Of a stretch of 64,000 nt of DNA, positions 1-11,530 are shown in pieces. The DNA lies in NCBI GenBank assembly GCA_013399015.1, contig VWZX01010081.1:508180-572179 (forward strand), written 5' to 3'. Both the position numbers and the translations under genes were made by a program. Numbering within the stretch: position 1 is the stretch's first letter; the number at the start of each line of letters is the position of its first letter. This stretch comes from Galbula dea. Its lineage: Eukaryota; Chordata; Aves; Piciformes; Galbulidae. Under the pieces are notes generated by a model. The model had not been told where the DNA came from and made no database searches. It worked only from the letters and a program-made list of their open reading frames with translations.

Positions 1-473
1 CTACCAGGAACTGTTGTCCCTGTGTCTAACTATTTAATTATGCAAGGAAGAGTATTTCTCTCCTTTCCTACTCCTACTGAGAGAATTTTAAATTCACTCA
101 GCTCATTCCCCATAATTTCTCTCAGTAGCCCAATAAACCAGATAATTTTCTGGCTTTCAAAAATCAAAATTCAGAGGGAAAATGCAGCCCCATTAGAAGG
201 GCAGAAATAACTTTCAGCTTCTTTGTATAGACTAAGTCCTCTAATTAAAGCAACTCTCTGGTCAAGCTGACACCACTTTTTTTTTTCCCCCTTAATTGCA
301 GCCTCCTGTCACTCTGTGAGTTATTTTAGTTTAATTCTTAGGCTGTGTGCACATCTCAGAATGCCCCAAACGAAATGGGGGCTGTCAGAAGATGCGATGC
401 TGCGTCATCACGTAGCTGATGGCCAGGAGCCAACTCTGTCAACACTTAGCTTTGTACTGTCCAGGGGAGAGAA
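1..473. other. Unique sequence, no gene recognised
   Basis: There is no repeat family or convincing coding frame here. A short poly-T run lies near 277-292. Four CpG dinucleotides cluster between about 369 and 412, around a tgcgtcatcacg string, where the surrounding kilobases have few. This segment leads into the possible coding relic that starts at about 474, and may be part of the same old insertion. Confidence 0.4.
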
Positions 474-702
474 GCTGATTCTTCAGCAGTGTCTAATCAG
501 TTTAAAACAAATCTGGAAGATGTTACTAGAAGACAAGATGAGATCCAGGCCACAGCAGCCTCTGAATACAAAGAAGTGAAGGATTTGGTTTGAGAGCAAC
601 ATTAAAGAGGTGGAAACAACACTTGACAGTTTCAACACGATTATGGCTGTGAAGGAGAAGGAGTGCACTACTGGTTTAGGAGCTGGGACTACTGGTGCCT
701 AG
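474..702 (+). pseudogene. Possible decayed coding relic (coiled-coil-like)
   Basis: Two adjacent reading frames give protein-like text. The frame from 474 to a TGA at 591-593 reads ADSSAVSNQFKTNLEDVTRR and continues with QDEIQATAASEYKEVKDLV. Shifting to the next frame at about 592 gives ESNIKEVETTLDSFNTIMAV followed by KEKE, ending at a TAG at 700-702. Both are rich in charged and helix-forming residues, with spacing that would suit a coiled coil. A possible third continuation in yet another frame begins near 705. The pattern fits a processed or fragmentary pseudogene with a stop and a frameshift. I do not recognise the parent gene, and no poly(A) tail or intron boundary was seen. Chance is a real alternative, because each frame is under 40 codons. 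Confidence 0.25.
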
Positions 703-964
703 AGAAAGTACTTGCTATGTCCCCTCCACAAGAGCAACAGAGATATCAGGGAGTTACAGCTTCCAGTAGCGATAGAATATTTCCTGTAAGTTCATCAGAT
801 CCTGGTTAATTCTTGAAAGGAAACCAAAGACAAATAGTTTGGAGGGTAAAGATGACAGGGAATGGTTACCTAATAACTCATAGGAGGTATATGTATAAAA
901 TAAATATATTCAACTTCTGGAATAATTTCTGAGTCCCTCAAAAGGTTTCAGAAGCTAAATATTT
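703..964. other. Unique AT-rich sequence
   Basis: No repeat or gene is recognised. Two short stop-free stretches continue from the possible relic upstream, but neither is distinctive. Confidence 0.4.
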
Positions 965-1014
965 TCATAGAATCATTGAGTTGTTAAGGTTAGAAAAGAC
1001 TTCCAAGATGTCTT
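965..1014 (-). mobile_element. CR1 LINE, 3'-end fragment
   Basis: The segment opens with tcatagaatcattgag and then ggttagaaaagacttccaag, the antisense form of the CR1 3' terminus. Only about 50 bp are recognisable, so this is either a very short 5'-truncated insertion or a decayed remnant. Confidence 0.75.
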
Positions 1015-1894
1015 GGTGGGGCTGGTATCTTCTTCAGCTATTTTTGAACCTTCTCTACCCTGGGAGGTGAAGAATCTGACTCACCAGCTATCAAATACCC
1101 TCTAGCAGCACTCTGAGCACTTTGTTTCAAGCTGGGCATCAGATCAGCCATAGAGCCCTGAAGCTGCTGGAGCAACTGCAGTGGACACTGGAGAACTGAC
1201 CAACGTGACAGATCTGCCCTGAGAAATGCATGGGAGATCTCAGTGCTGCTCCCAACAGAAGATACCCATGATAAGACCTGACACCACAACTCCTGTTAGA
1301 TAGAAATCTGGTTACTAAACTAAATTACAGCCCTAGAAGAGGAAAGAAGGAGAAGTCAGACACACTGTGGTAGGAGAACCTTCAGCTCCTTAGTTCTCAC
1401 CCCAGTCCAAAACTCTCCTGGTTGAAGCCACAAGGCCATACCAGTTGCATCACTTCCCTTGGGAGGAAGCAGAGGGGATGAGCTTTGCTGCATCTCTCAG
1501 TTTTGACTACCACATCTTCCTCATTTTTGGGAAATGATTTCAAGCAGTCCCTGACTTCTCCATGGGGTGATTTTATACTGCAGTTCCCAGCACAGGTCTG
1601 TAGATAAAGATCTGAGCCTGCAGCATCTTCCACCAGCGAAAAGGATACAACTGTGCAAGAAACCTTTTCATAATCAGGAGGAAAAAGAGAGAAAGAAAAG
1701 AAAGCAACCTGAATTCTGAAACATATTCAGACTCAGCTGGAATTCGGACCAAGAGATGGACTAGCTCTTACTTCTCCCTGAGGCACATTCACTCCTCTAT
1801 ATAATTAAGCTCTTGGGCTGTTTTGTTAGTGTCGAGAAGCAGGCTTTGCCAAAGTCATCTGGCTTTCTCCCTTAAAACAGTGACAGGGGTTCCC
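1015..1894. other. Unique sequence, no gene recognised
   Basis: Short frames occur on the minus strand (1038-1289 and 1397-1633), but they show no family motif and no splice-site support. I see no repeats in this stretch. Confidence 0.4.
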
Positions 1895-1900
1895 NNNNNN
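1895..1900. other. Assembly gap, 6 N
   Basis: Six N characters replace sequence between tccc and ccctt. The flanks are C-rich. Any frame crossing this point is unreliable, and the true length of the gap may differ from six bases. Confidence 0.99.
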
Positions 1901-3807
1901 CCCTTCCTTGCTAAAGAAATCTTTCAATTCCATTGCTTATGTGCTTTAGGTATAATTATTACTGTTCTTTTTCTTACCTTTCACAGTTACTTCCTGCCCA
2001 TAAAATTCTACAAAAATGGTCATCAGTGAGCCTGCTGAAAAGACCAGCCACCATACATTGCAGAGAATAACCTTAATATTGATAAAAAAATAAATAAAAA
2101 AAACCAAATAAAGACCATACTTCTTTTAAAGATCTTGCTCTAAACAAACTGAATTATTCATGCCTCGAATTGTACAGCATTAGAACACCTGTTTTCAATC
2201 ATGCATAATGTAAAATCACTCATTACCTCACAAGAGCCTCTACATCTCCAGCAATCAAATGGCATTGAAAACAGCAAAACAGGTGCTTGGCAGGTGGATC
2301 CAAACAGATGTTTTGGGCCTGCTTGTCTTTTCTTGTACAGGTGTGGTGATCTTGTTTTCAACTGCATAATTGCTGTTTCAATAGGTGATATTTAATTCTT
2401 ACATGCTTTAATATTTATTTTTGCTTCTTCAATTCCTTTTCCCACTTTGTGAACGGCACGGGCTGGAAGCAGCTTATGAGATGTGTGAAAGCTTCCAGCT
2501 GAGCTGTGAGGCAGAGCAATGCAATGGAAAGGACTGTTCTTCTTACTCAGACCTTCATCCCACACATCCTCACATGTGGAAAGTTGTCCCTCTTCTAGGC
2601 AACTTGTGCAACTCCTCTGCAGAGACCACCAGACTCTCCACCACGGGGCTGAGGTTCCCCCCTTCCTGAGGGATATTTGAATGTTGGGTGTACAGAGGTA
2701 GAATAAACCTTCATGGAACTAACTGAAACCTGGGAATGGAGAAGATCTCTGCATGTTGGTTTGTTTTTCTTTTTCCCCAGGACTCAATGACCCACAATTT
2801 AAAGGAGTCTGAAAACATCAGCAGCCCTACCACCCTGATGTTGTAGAGGAGTGATGCTCTACAAACCTTGGCTCTGCTTCTGCCTGGGCTCCTGCCTTGT
2901 ACGTGGTCTCCACGAGAGCATGACACAGAGCAGTGGCCTTTGCTTAAACCAGCCTATGGACATGATCCTCTGCAGAAGCTGCAGAAAGCACTGGATCTGC
3001 AAGGAAAGAATAAATCAATCAAGAAATAGAAAAACAATAAAACCCTCTTGGAATTTACAGAAAATGAACCAACAGTACCCAAAAAGTGCTTGGGTGCTTA
3101 ATAGTCTTTAAGCCCTAATTGCTGGTTGGCCAAAGCAAACATGTTCCCACTCCTACATTATTTTTCAGCAGCAAAAGGGCAAATCATTAGAAACAGCTTT
3201 AAACTTGGCACCCTGTCTAGCATCTCAACAGATCAGCCAAGGACCTACTAACCATTGCAGCAGCTGATTGCTCTGAGAAGTCACTTGCACCCTGGCTGTG
3301 TGTGCACCTCATGGTCTGACATCTCAGACAAGCAGAGGATGCAGTGACACACTTCAGTGCTTACAGGAAAACAGGGTGTTTTTTTCATGGTTAGAAAAAA
3401 ATGCCTGTAGGATGTAAACAGCCAACTTGGTTTATGCCAAGCCATTGTGTACTATGGACCAGAGCAGCAAAGTTTTTGGAGCACAATGTGCCACCACAGA
3501 ATTTAACCTGATGGCACAGATAGTGGCTTGCTTGGCATTGAACTTACCCTAAAAGATGTGCTCCAGCTGAACACAGAGGAAAAATGGTTTGTGGAGAGAA
3601 CCCATTACATGAGGAGAGGGGGAAAGTCCTGTCCCCAGATAGGTGAAGACTACTTATTTGAGTGTTTGATTTAGGATGCCAGGGAACTTCTCTCTTGAAA
3701 CAAGGAAATCTAAAATTTCTCCCTCTATTTAAAAACACTCTCATAACAGAGTAAGAAAAAAACAGGTTGTATAAATTACAGTACCCAAATATCATAAATA
3801 GAATCAA
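1901..3807. other. Unique sequence with an A-rich tract
   Basis: An A-rich run with scattered TAAA units lies at about 2083-2113. The rest contains only short frames on both strands without recognisable domains. No LINE or SINE similarity was noticed. Confidence 0.4.
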
Positions 3808-4015
3808 TCATAGGATCACTAAGGTTGGAAAAGACCTCCAAGATCATCAAGTCAAAGAGTCAACCTATCACCACCGTGCCACTAAACCATGTCCCTAAGT
3901 ACTACATCGGGATGGGGTTTGAACACTTCCAGAGATGGTGACTCTACCACTGCCCTGGGCAGCCTGGGCCAATGTCTAACAACTCTTTCAGTGAAGAAAT
4001 TTTTCCTAATATCCA
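3808..4015 (-). mobile_element. CR1 LINE, 5'-truncated 3' region
   Basis: Read on the plus strand it begins tcataggatcactaagg, followed by ttggaaaagacctccaag. It continues through a gccactaaaccatgtccct block, a block for the gtgactctaccactgccctg stretch, and ends at tttttcctaatatcc. This is antisense CR1 of the type that also carries a gtgaagaaatttttccta motif, as at 24582. It lies 115 bp from a second CR1 of a different subtype. Confidence 0.92.
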
Positions 4016-4130
4016 AAAAAATACATAAAAGCAATATTAAGAAACAGACAAACTACATACAATGTAATCTGTTTGCCTAGAAAACAAAACGATATCTCCC
4101 TTACATCTATCAGGAAAGCTGTCAAATATC

Positions 4131-4346
4131 TCATAGAATCCCAGCATGGTAGGGGTTGGAAGGGACCTCTGGGGATCATCTAGTCCAACTCCTCTGCTAA
4201 AGCAGGGTCACCCAGAGCAGGTTACCCAGGATCACTTCCAGGTGCCTTCAGAATCTCTTCAGAGAAGGAGACTCCACGACCTCTCTGGGCAGCCTGGGCC
4301 AGGGCTTTGGCACCCTCAGAGCAAAGAGGTTTTTCCTCCTGTTTCC
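4131..4346 (-). mobile_element. CR1 LINE, 5'-truncated 3' region
   Basis: It starts tcatagaatcccagcatgg and contains ggttggaagggacctctggg, tcacccagagcaggtt and gagactccacgacctctctg before ending in tttttcctcctgtttcc. The wording matches the copies at 27953, 29183 and 38664, which suggests one CR1 subfamily. Confidence 0.93.
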
Positions 4347-5150
4347 TTATCTCATGATGTTCAGATGCTCAGTGATGTATAGGGGAATGGTGTTACAAAG
4401 GATTTCTTTTCTTTTTGTCAATTTGGATGCATGAATAAATAGATAGAGGAGTTATTAGCCAGAGTATCCATATTTCCTTCCTCTTCTCCCATTGGACCTG
4501 ACTGTAGAGATGAGCAAGATGAAGCTTGATGGTGCTACCAGAGAGGTCCTCCCTCAGACAGAATGATATGCTGGAAGCATATAGACATAAAAAAAATGGA
4601 TAGATATATAAAGTACTGAAGATGATAACAGCTCTGTTCATGGAATATGGTCAGCATCAATTCTTAAGCCAAGATATAGTAAGTAATTTGTACAAGCACA
4701 CTAATTCAATTATTCTGCCTCACTATACCATAATAATTAAGTGTATTTTTCAGTGTCAGATCTCTCATTTTTATCTGAGTGTAAGCATCTTTCATCATCT
4801 CCAAGCAAGAATGGTGAAAGAATCTGGGAAAATAAAGGATTTATTCTGGATTTACCTCAATGAATAGGTGCTGAGATGCCAGGGTAATAGAAACAGTTCA
4901 TGAATCTGTCCTGAACCAAATATGACAGAATGTAGATGACACAATTTCCTTAACAAGTAGGATATGAAGACTAATCACTATGTGTAAATATGCACATTCA
5001 TATATCTCCTATAGCTCACCCTTACACAGACAAGAAGTACATCTAGCATTAATGCATGTGCTTATTCACATGTAGCAATTAAAATATGCAAGCAAAACAA
5101 ATCAGAGAACAAAATTCTACCAGCACATGCTGGCTTACCTGTCCAAACTG
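4347..5150. other. AT-rich unique sequence
   Basis: The sequence is rich in A+T, with TATA-like and TAATTA-like strings (for example around 4690-4745 and 4985-5095). It contains no repeat or gene that I recognise. Confidence 0.4.
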
Positions 5151-6160
5151 AAACAGAAGCTCCTCCAGAACTGGCAAGTGCCTGCCATGACCTCTGCTCA
5201 TCCTTCTTCATGCTGCTCCTTCATCCTTTTTCTGGGCTCTCTCTGCAGTGAGCACATGGCCAGGAGGCCCCATAGCCAACTGAAAAGCTGAGTGAAGGCT
5301 CAGGCTCCAGGAACTCTTTCTGCAGCACATTTCCTTAGAGAAAGGGAATTGTTTGGCTTTCTGGGTCAGGTGCATGTTGTTAGTAATGTAACTGAAGTTA
5401 CCTTCAAAGGAAGAACAGTAAAAAAGATGAATCAATGGATCCAAGATGAAATTAAAGCTCAGCAAACACTTCCCAAATTCCATTTGGGAATCATTTCTGA
5501 ACATTTCACTATTTAGGTTTTTTTTTTTTTGTTTCAGCTGAAAATATAACCTCTTCCATTTGACAAAACAGGTCCATCTCATCAGCTCCAGCACAGCCTC
5601 AGCATCTACAGTCTCCCAAAGCTTCTCCTTTGACCTCCCACCCAGCCCCAGGTGTTGGAGCTCATCCTCATCCCAGGATGAGGTTTGGGTTTTGGTTGGT
5701 TGGTTGGTTTTTTTTGAACATCTCCACAAAGAACTGTTTGATCTGGAGTGTTGCCTTCAGGAAACAGAGCTGCTCTCTTCCTCCTCCTAAGAACTTTTGA
5801 CCACTTCTTTTGCTGCAGGAGCTTTTCCCACATCCTTGTCTCCATGGCTGGGCTTCAAAGGACACCGTGCTGCTCTTCCCTTTGACACCCTTCACCAGTC
5901 ATGCAAAGCTGGGCTTGTGATGGGGCTGCTGCTGCAGCTTTTTCTCAGCAATATCTTTCAATTCCTGCCTCCTGTTTAGTTTGTGTCTCAGCTGATCACA
6001 GAGGCAGCATGGATTGGTCTCTCCAGGATGCTTCTAATCAATTTTCTCTTCACATGAAGCATGAATTATTAACAACCACCAGGCAGTCAAAACCAACACA
6101 CTCCCCAAGTTTCCTTCACTTCACAAAAACAAGACCAAGGAATTAATAACTCCAGTGTTT
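5151..6160. other. Stop-poor region without a recognised gene
   Basis: Several frames are open on both strands. The longest is a 173-codon minus-strand frame at 5208-5729, and shorter frames chain along both strands up to 6146. The minus-strand frame begins inside a TTGG-type repeat (5691-5712) and crosses a poly-T run at about 5519-5531, which argues against a simple coding exon. A minus-strand piece near 5900-5990 reads RRQELKDIAEKKLQQQPHHK, which looks helical, but I cannot connect it to a family. It could be an old retrocopy, a noncoding transcript or chance. Confidence 0.2.
5691..5720. repeat. (TTGG)n plus poly-T low-complexity tract
   Basis: A short run of ttggttggttggttggtt is followed by a run of T. 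This is a simple repeat. Confidence 0.85.
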
Positions 6161-7100
6161 TCCTCAAAAGGTTAGTTAAGTGTGGGCTTTGTAAAATCAA
6201 GGTAGGATAAAGAGGGAAAGAACTGAGATAAAGAACTTCTAATGAAAAACCTCATGTTCATTTATGGGCCAGTCACAGCTATCTTGTCCCTCAGGCTGCT
6301 GAAGTCCTTCAATACCTCTGTTACTCTGTATCTCCACCAATAAAATGGTTAGGTTGCTCTTCTCAGAGAGATCTCACAGGGGGTTTGTGAAGTTGTTTTG
6401 TTGGGTTTTTATGATACAGGTGATCCTGAAGTCCAAGGAATCAGTCTGGGTTGGCAAGAAAGTATGGAGCCACTCTTAGAAAGCTGGATCTACATGGGAG
6501 TTTTCTCCTTCTGATTTTAGGTGCTGGATGCTGTGAGGAGCTCAGATGGCAGCTGGGAGAGACTTAACACACCTCCTGGGCATGCACCACCAGGAAATAG
6601 ATGGATGGGACTCATCCTCCAAAAACCTCCATTGCAGAAGGAGACAAGCAGTTGGCAACTTTTCTGCTTTCCTGCCCAGAGTTCCCAGACTCCCAGCACA
6701 ATGCACCACATTTGTGGTGGAATAAATCAAACTCTGTGGCTGAGTTTCAGACCTTTCAACACAATTACTGTCACCTAAGTCATGCTTGCAAGGCCTGAAA
6801 GAAAATCTTCCAGTCAGTGTAAACATCCTTTGATACTACACATATGCTGAAATACAGATTACTTTTAGCAGAGAACAAAACTGCAAATAATCCAGAGGAA
6901 AGAAAACTTTGCAAAGTTTAAGCAAGACTCTGACATCCAGGAGTTGATGATCTCCACTTACATGGGGTTTGCAACCTCTAACTGCAGTGGAGTGACTCCT
7001 GCTTTGTTCCTGCATCAGTGTCAGAAGACCCAAGTTCCCTCATGGAGATCACAAGCAGGTACTGAAAATAGTTCTTTTTAACTCTTTCAGTGTGTCACTG
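6161..7100. other. Unique sequence, no gene recognised
   Basis: A minus-strand frame at 6542-6826 and overlapping plus-strand frames exist, but they carry no motif and use different frames across the same bases. No repeat was identified before the CR1 copy that follows. Confidence 0.4.
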
Positions 7101-7624
7101 TTCTCTGCTCTGGGGAGACCTCACCTGCAGTGCTGGGGCCAGCTCTGGAGTCCTCAGCACAGGAGAGACATGGACCTGGTGGAATGGGTCCAGAGGAGGT
7201 CACAAAAATGACCTGAGGGCTGGAAGCTCTCTGCTGTGAGGGCAGGCTGAGAGAGCTGGGTTTGTTCAGCCTGGAGAAGGCTCCAGGGAGACCTCACAGC
7301 AGCCTTTCTGTTCTTAAAGAGCCCTATAAGAAGGGGAGAGAGTATTTTAGTAGAGCCTGTTGTGACAGGACAAGAGGTGATGGTTTTAAACTAAAAGAGG
7401 CAGATTTGGACTAGGTATAAGGAAGACATTTTTTACACTGAAAGTGATAAGACCCTGGCCCAGGTTGCCCAGAGAGGTGGGAGATGTCCCATCCCTGGAA
7501 CCATTCCAGGTCAGGTTGTCTGGGGCTCTGAGCAACCTGATCTAGTTGCAGATGTCCCTACTCACTAGATGACCTTGAAAGGTCTTTTCCAAGCCAAACC
7601 ATTCCACATTTTTATGATTCTATA
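7101..7624 (+). mobile_element. CR1 LINE, long 3' fragment
   Basis: This is the longest CR1 copy in the window, at about 520 bp. It begins near ttctctgctctggggagacc, runs through gctggaagctctctgctgtg and ttgttcagcctggagaagg, then gacaggacaagaggtgatgg and gggagatgtcccatccctgg. It closes with gatgaccttgaaaggtc and tatgattctat. It is the 3' part of the element and its untranslated region, truncated at the 5' end and with no intact frame. The copies at 11131, 56921 and 59427 share its wording. Confidence 0.95.
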
Positions 7625-7709
7625 TATTTACAAGCATCTATGTGAATGTATATATATAGATACACACACATATACATATAAAGTATATATTAAAACATAT
7701 ATATTTACA
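7625..7709. repeat. TA/CA-rich low-complexity tract
   Basis: Alternating tatata and acacaca runs follow directly on the CR1 3' end. It may be a microsatellite seeded by the element's terminal repeats. Confidence 0.8.
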
Positions 7710-9085
7710 GAAGGAGGTATCAAGCATCAAATACCACATCCAGTACCCAAACTCCCTGGATTTTCCCCCAGGAGCAGCAGGGCTGTTGTTGCTGGTGACT
7801 TCTGGCTCAGGGCCACCCTTGCAGCTCCTCTTTCAGCCTGACAGCTGTGGATCCCAGGTGGTCTGACATTTGAGCTAGGGGCTGTGGGTAGGACTGAAGG
7901 TGTTTTAGGGGAGAAGGAGGCTGCGAATAACACCGAGCCCTCATCCAGATGGAATCGTTCATGAAACAACCTGAGAGACTCTATTACTGTCCATATGTCT
8001 CCCAGGTCTCCAAAGGCCATACTCCATTGATTTATTAGAAATCTGCTCCTTTTTTTTTTTGTTTTCTTGTTCTTTGTGGTTTTTTGTAGCCCTGGCTCTT
8101 TCCAAAGCAAAGTAGAATGTGGGATTTACTATCATCTGAAATGCTCCTGTTTAAAAATCAGTTCTTCCCCTAAGCTAGCCTTCAGAAATGCTTCAATAAA
8201 CAGCAGATTAGGAAGTATTTGGGGATGGGAGCCTCTTCTTCATGTAGCCTTTAAACAAATTTTCTTCCTGCCACAGTGAAAGATAAAATAAAACATTTTA
8301 TAGGGCATTTCTACAAGTAAATGGCTGAAAGCTTGATGCCAGCAGAAGAAAAAACCACCAGATACAAGGATGCTCACAGTCTGCCTTACACTTCTTTCTT
8401 CCTTTGCATATAAGCCTGGAAGAATTATTTTATTGGTTTAGCACTGCAAACAGTTGTTATTAGTGTATCTTATTTATAGGCAGTTCTTTGAGGCACTATA
8501 GTAATATAGAAAAATATCAGTTCTTTCATCACACGGGTGAATTTAATGAACCTGAAGGTGTGTGTTATTTTAGCACTTGCTGGAGCTCCTGTGAAAACCC
8601 AATGGTGCTAAAATCTGTAAACCTGTCACTGCTTAAGTAATAACCTTGTTAAAAGCATCTTCATTTAACTTATTTCAGCTTCTGCAGCAGGCAGGTTTTA
8701 TTTTATCAGGGTAGGGAATAGGTGTTTCCAACCCAACCACTTATTGTAAATATAGTTAATTGTAGTTCATTAATTTATTCTCAGTGTTATTGCTTTTATT
8801 TTAACACTTAGTTTAAATTAAGCATTGTCTAGAATTGAGTTCCCATTTTCGATTTTTTTTTAAACAAACTCTTAATTTATATAAAATATCTTTGCTTAGA
8901 ACAGTAAATTTTACTCTGCAATATGGAAAATGCTCTTTGCATTCATTAATACCTCCTTTATGCTGCAAGAAATGAGTTTTCTTCCTTAACAGTAGACAGG
9001 AAAACAAAATGAGATTTTTCTTTTAATCTTACCACTCTGAAATTGGGCTTCTTTCTTTCATTTAAAAATAGAGAGAAATGAAATA
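7710..9085. other. Unique sequence, AT-rich in its second half
   Basis: A 127-codon minus-strand frame at 7727-8110 crosses an A-rich run and looks like chance. From about 8400 to 9085 the sequence is AT-rich, with many ATTAAT and TTTAAA strings and no repeat signature. It has the look of a noncoding, possibly conserved segment, which cannot be tested here. Confidence 0.35.
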
Positions 9086-10370
9086 TTGATGGTGTATCTT
9101 CCAAATTATCAGTTGATCCCTGCAAACCAACATCTACAGTTACTGAAAACCTGGCAACACAAAAATGGGAACTCCCTGCTCTTTAGCACCATTCAGCCAA
9201 AGAGAAGTGTAATTTGCACCATCCCTTTTTTATATAGCATCAATGATACTTCCTACACTATTACTCCATGGAGTTGTTTGTGACAAATGATAAAAGTATC
9301 AGGTTCCTAGTAAATTTTTACAAGGTGGGCAATTATCTGTCCATTAATACCTGTTTTTTTTTTTCCTTGAGACATGCTATGCTAGCCTGTGCTGTGCAAC
9401 AGATACAACACATCTCAAGGATGAAGCCCTCAGAAAATGGTGCTGAATATCAATACACCTCCCTGCTCCTGAAGGCAGAGAACCTGCAGCAGAAACTCAA
9501 ATGTGTTGGCTGCTCTGAAATAATTATCAGAATTAACTATCCAGGATGCTTTAATTACATTGTTATTTTATGGGGGGTGGAGGGTAATGGTTTTTTTTTC
9601 CCTCCATAATCTAGTTCTCTTTCTCAATGTGTTTCTGTTTCAGTGTTGATTGTTCCATGCTTCAGTGTAGGGCCATGACTAATGTAAATCAGAGCCCCAG
9701 CCTCAAAGAGAGTGCAACATCCCTGATGTACACTGAGCTCAAAGCTGACCTTAGCTCCCAGCAGCACAAGTTCCTGGCCTGAGCAGTCTTGATTTTAGCT
9801 TGCAATCAATTCAAAAATACTATTAAACCTCATCCTTTCTGCATATTTTGGTGCCAAAACCTCTAAGAGGGATGGCAGTGCAGTGCTTCCTGCACAGTGC
9901 TTATATCTCTGGTGGGTCCTGCACACTGTAGGAGTTACTCCACACCTGCAAATAATGAAGCAAGGAAGGCTGAGGAAGATCAGTGGGCCACCTCTGAGAT
10001 GGGAACAAGGAGTGAAGGTATCAGCATCCCAAAAGCTCAAAGTCAAGATAGGAGCACCTAGACCTGCTCTGGTGCTGGAGAAAAGCAGCAAAGCAGACCA
10101 AATTGATGAGGAGAAGGAGAAGAAAGAGGAAAGACACTGCCTAGGTGCAGTGTCTACTGCAGGGTCACTTCACAAAGAAATGTCTTGTCACAGACCAAAA
10201 CACTGTGAACTGTCCCAAGAGCTGTGGCTTGAGAAGGAGGTAACCCAAGCTGCCAGCTCCTGTGCCTGACTGGAGGCTCAGGATTTAGGGCAGAAGTAGG
10301 GATGCTTCAAATCCCAACAGCTGCAATATGTCTTCAGGGTCTGAGAAACCAGACTAGGCAACTGCAAAGG
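9086..10370. other. Unique sequence, no gene recognised
   Basis: Poly-T runs lie at about 9354-9364 and 9590-9599. Frames at 9268-9609 and 9883-10269 on the plus strand, and 9795-10091 on the minus strand, have no recognisable domains. Confidence 0.35.
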
Positions 10371-10520
10371 AATCCAGTTGTTTAAGCTTAGACTGGGACT
10401 GTGTTTATATTTGTTTTGCTTGTAACCTTTTGTTTCCAGCCTTGCAACTAAAAGCCTGACCTTACCTCTTGCTTAATAAACCTTTTGCAAAAGCTTGGTT
10501 TTATCATTCAGCCTGCCCTG
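10371..10520 (+). other. Possible LTR or transcript 3' end
   Basis: A stretch with tgtttatatttgttttgctt and tgcttaataaaccttttgc carries a polyadenylation signal in the setting often found in LTR R regions. No paired LTR, primer-binding site or retroviral coding sequence was found nearby. This is only a suggestion of a solo LTR or a transcript end. Confidence 0.15.
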
Positions 10521-11130
10521 ATGGATGGGAGGGAATGGGGGAAGCTGCAGTGAAGAGGCACAGAGGCAGGTCCCATGTATGCTGGGTAGGCAGCCAGGGT
10601 GCATGTCCACTGACAGGAGCTGGAGGAGATGCTACTCAACACAGCCATAAGCACTGCTGCTCAGTGTTAGATCCTAAACCATCTCCCAGCTACTCCTCAT
10701 AATGCATGCAGTCAAAAGAATGCTGATAGCTGAAAGGATACATTAAAATAGCTAGATGGTAATGATCAAAGAAGATTTAGTTACAAAAGTAAACCCTCTG
10801 CTGTATTTTGGGGCAGTACCTGAGTCTGGAGCTCTGGGAGCTTCACTGCTGTAGAGCCCTGGGGCTGTGAGCCCAGTTTGGTGGGGGTCAGCATCACCAT
10901 GCCTAGCTTTTCTTGGTCCCTTCCTTACCATGTTTGTGAAACTGGATCATGAGCTCCCAGCTGTCCTGGACTTAGCTGGATGTGCTGTTCAAAGAAATCT
11001 TGAGCCTTTTCTGCCCTAAGACAAGAAAACCCAAGCACCTGGCTTGTTTCCAGAAGCCCTGCTCTTTGTCCTGACATCATACACTACTGCAAACCAGGTA
11101 AAGAAAAGACAAACCCAACAGAGAAATCCA
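10521..11130. other. Unique sequence, no gene recognised
   Basis: There is a short plus-strand frame at 10469-10702 with no motif. The remainder is ordinary unique sequence up to the next CR1. Confidence 0.4.
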
Positions 11131-11530
11131 AGGACTGGAAGCTCTCTGCTGTGAGGACAGGCTGAGGGAGCTGGAGTTGTTCAGCCTGGAGAAGAGAAAG
11201 CTCCAGGGAGACCCTACTGCAGTCTTTCAGGACTTAAAGAAGCCTATAAGAAAGATGAGGGCAGAGTTTTTAGGACAAGAGGTGATGGTTTTAAACTGAA
11301 AGAGAGGAGATTTAGACTAGGTATAAGGAAGACATTTTTTACACTGGAAGTGGTGAGACCCTGGCCCAGGTTGCCCAGAGAGGTGGGAGATGTCCCATCC
11401 CTGGAACCATTCCAGGTGAGGCTGTTTGGGGTTCTGAGCAACCTGATCTAGTTGCAGATGCCCCTGCTTACTAGATGACCTTGAAAGGTCCCTTCCAACC
11501 CTAAACAACCTATGGTTCTATGGTCCTGTG
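11131..11530 (+). mobile_element. CR1 LINE, 5'-truncated 3' region
   Basis: It begins aggactggaagctctctgct and follows the same order of blocks as the copy at 7101, including aggacaagaggtgatgg, gagaggtgggagatgtccc and gaccttgaaaggtccc. It ends in tatggttctatggtcctgtg, the degenerate terminal octamer repeats. Compared with the 7101 copy it lacks the first 100 bp or so. Confidence 0.95.

Noticed and set aside
5208..5729. 173-codon minus-strand frame as a gene
   Set aside because: It begins in a TTGG repeat, crosses an A-rich run, and matches no family I know. Its length is near the chance expectation for the window.
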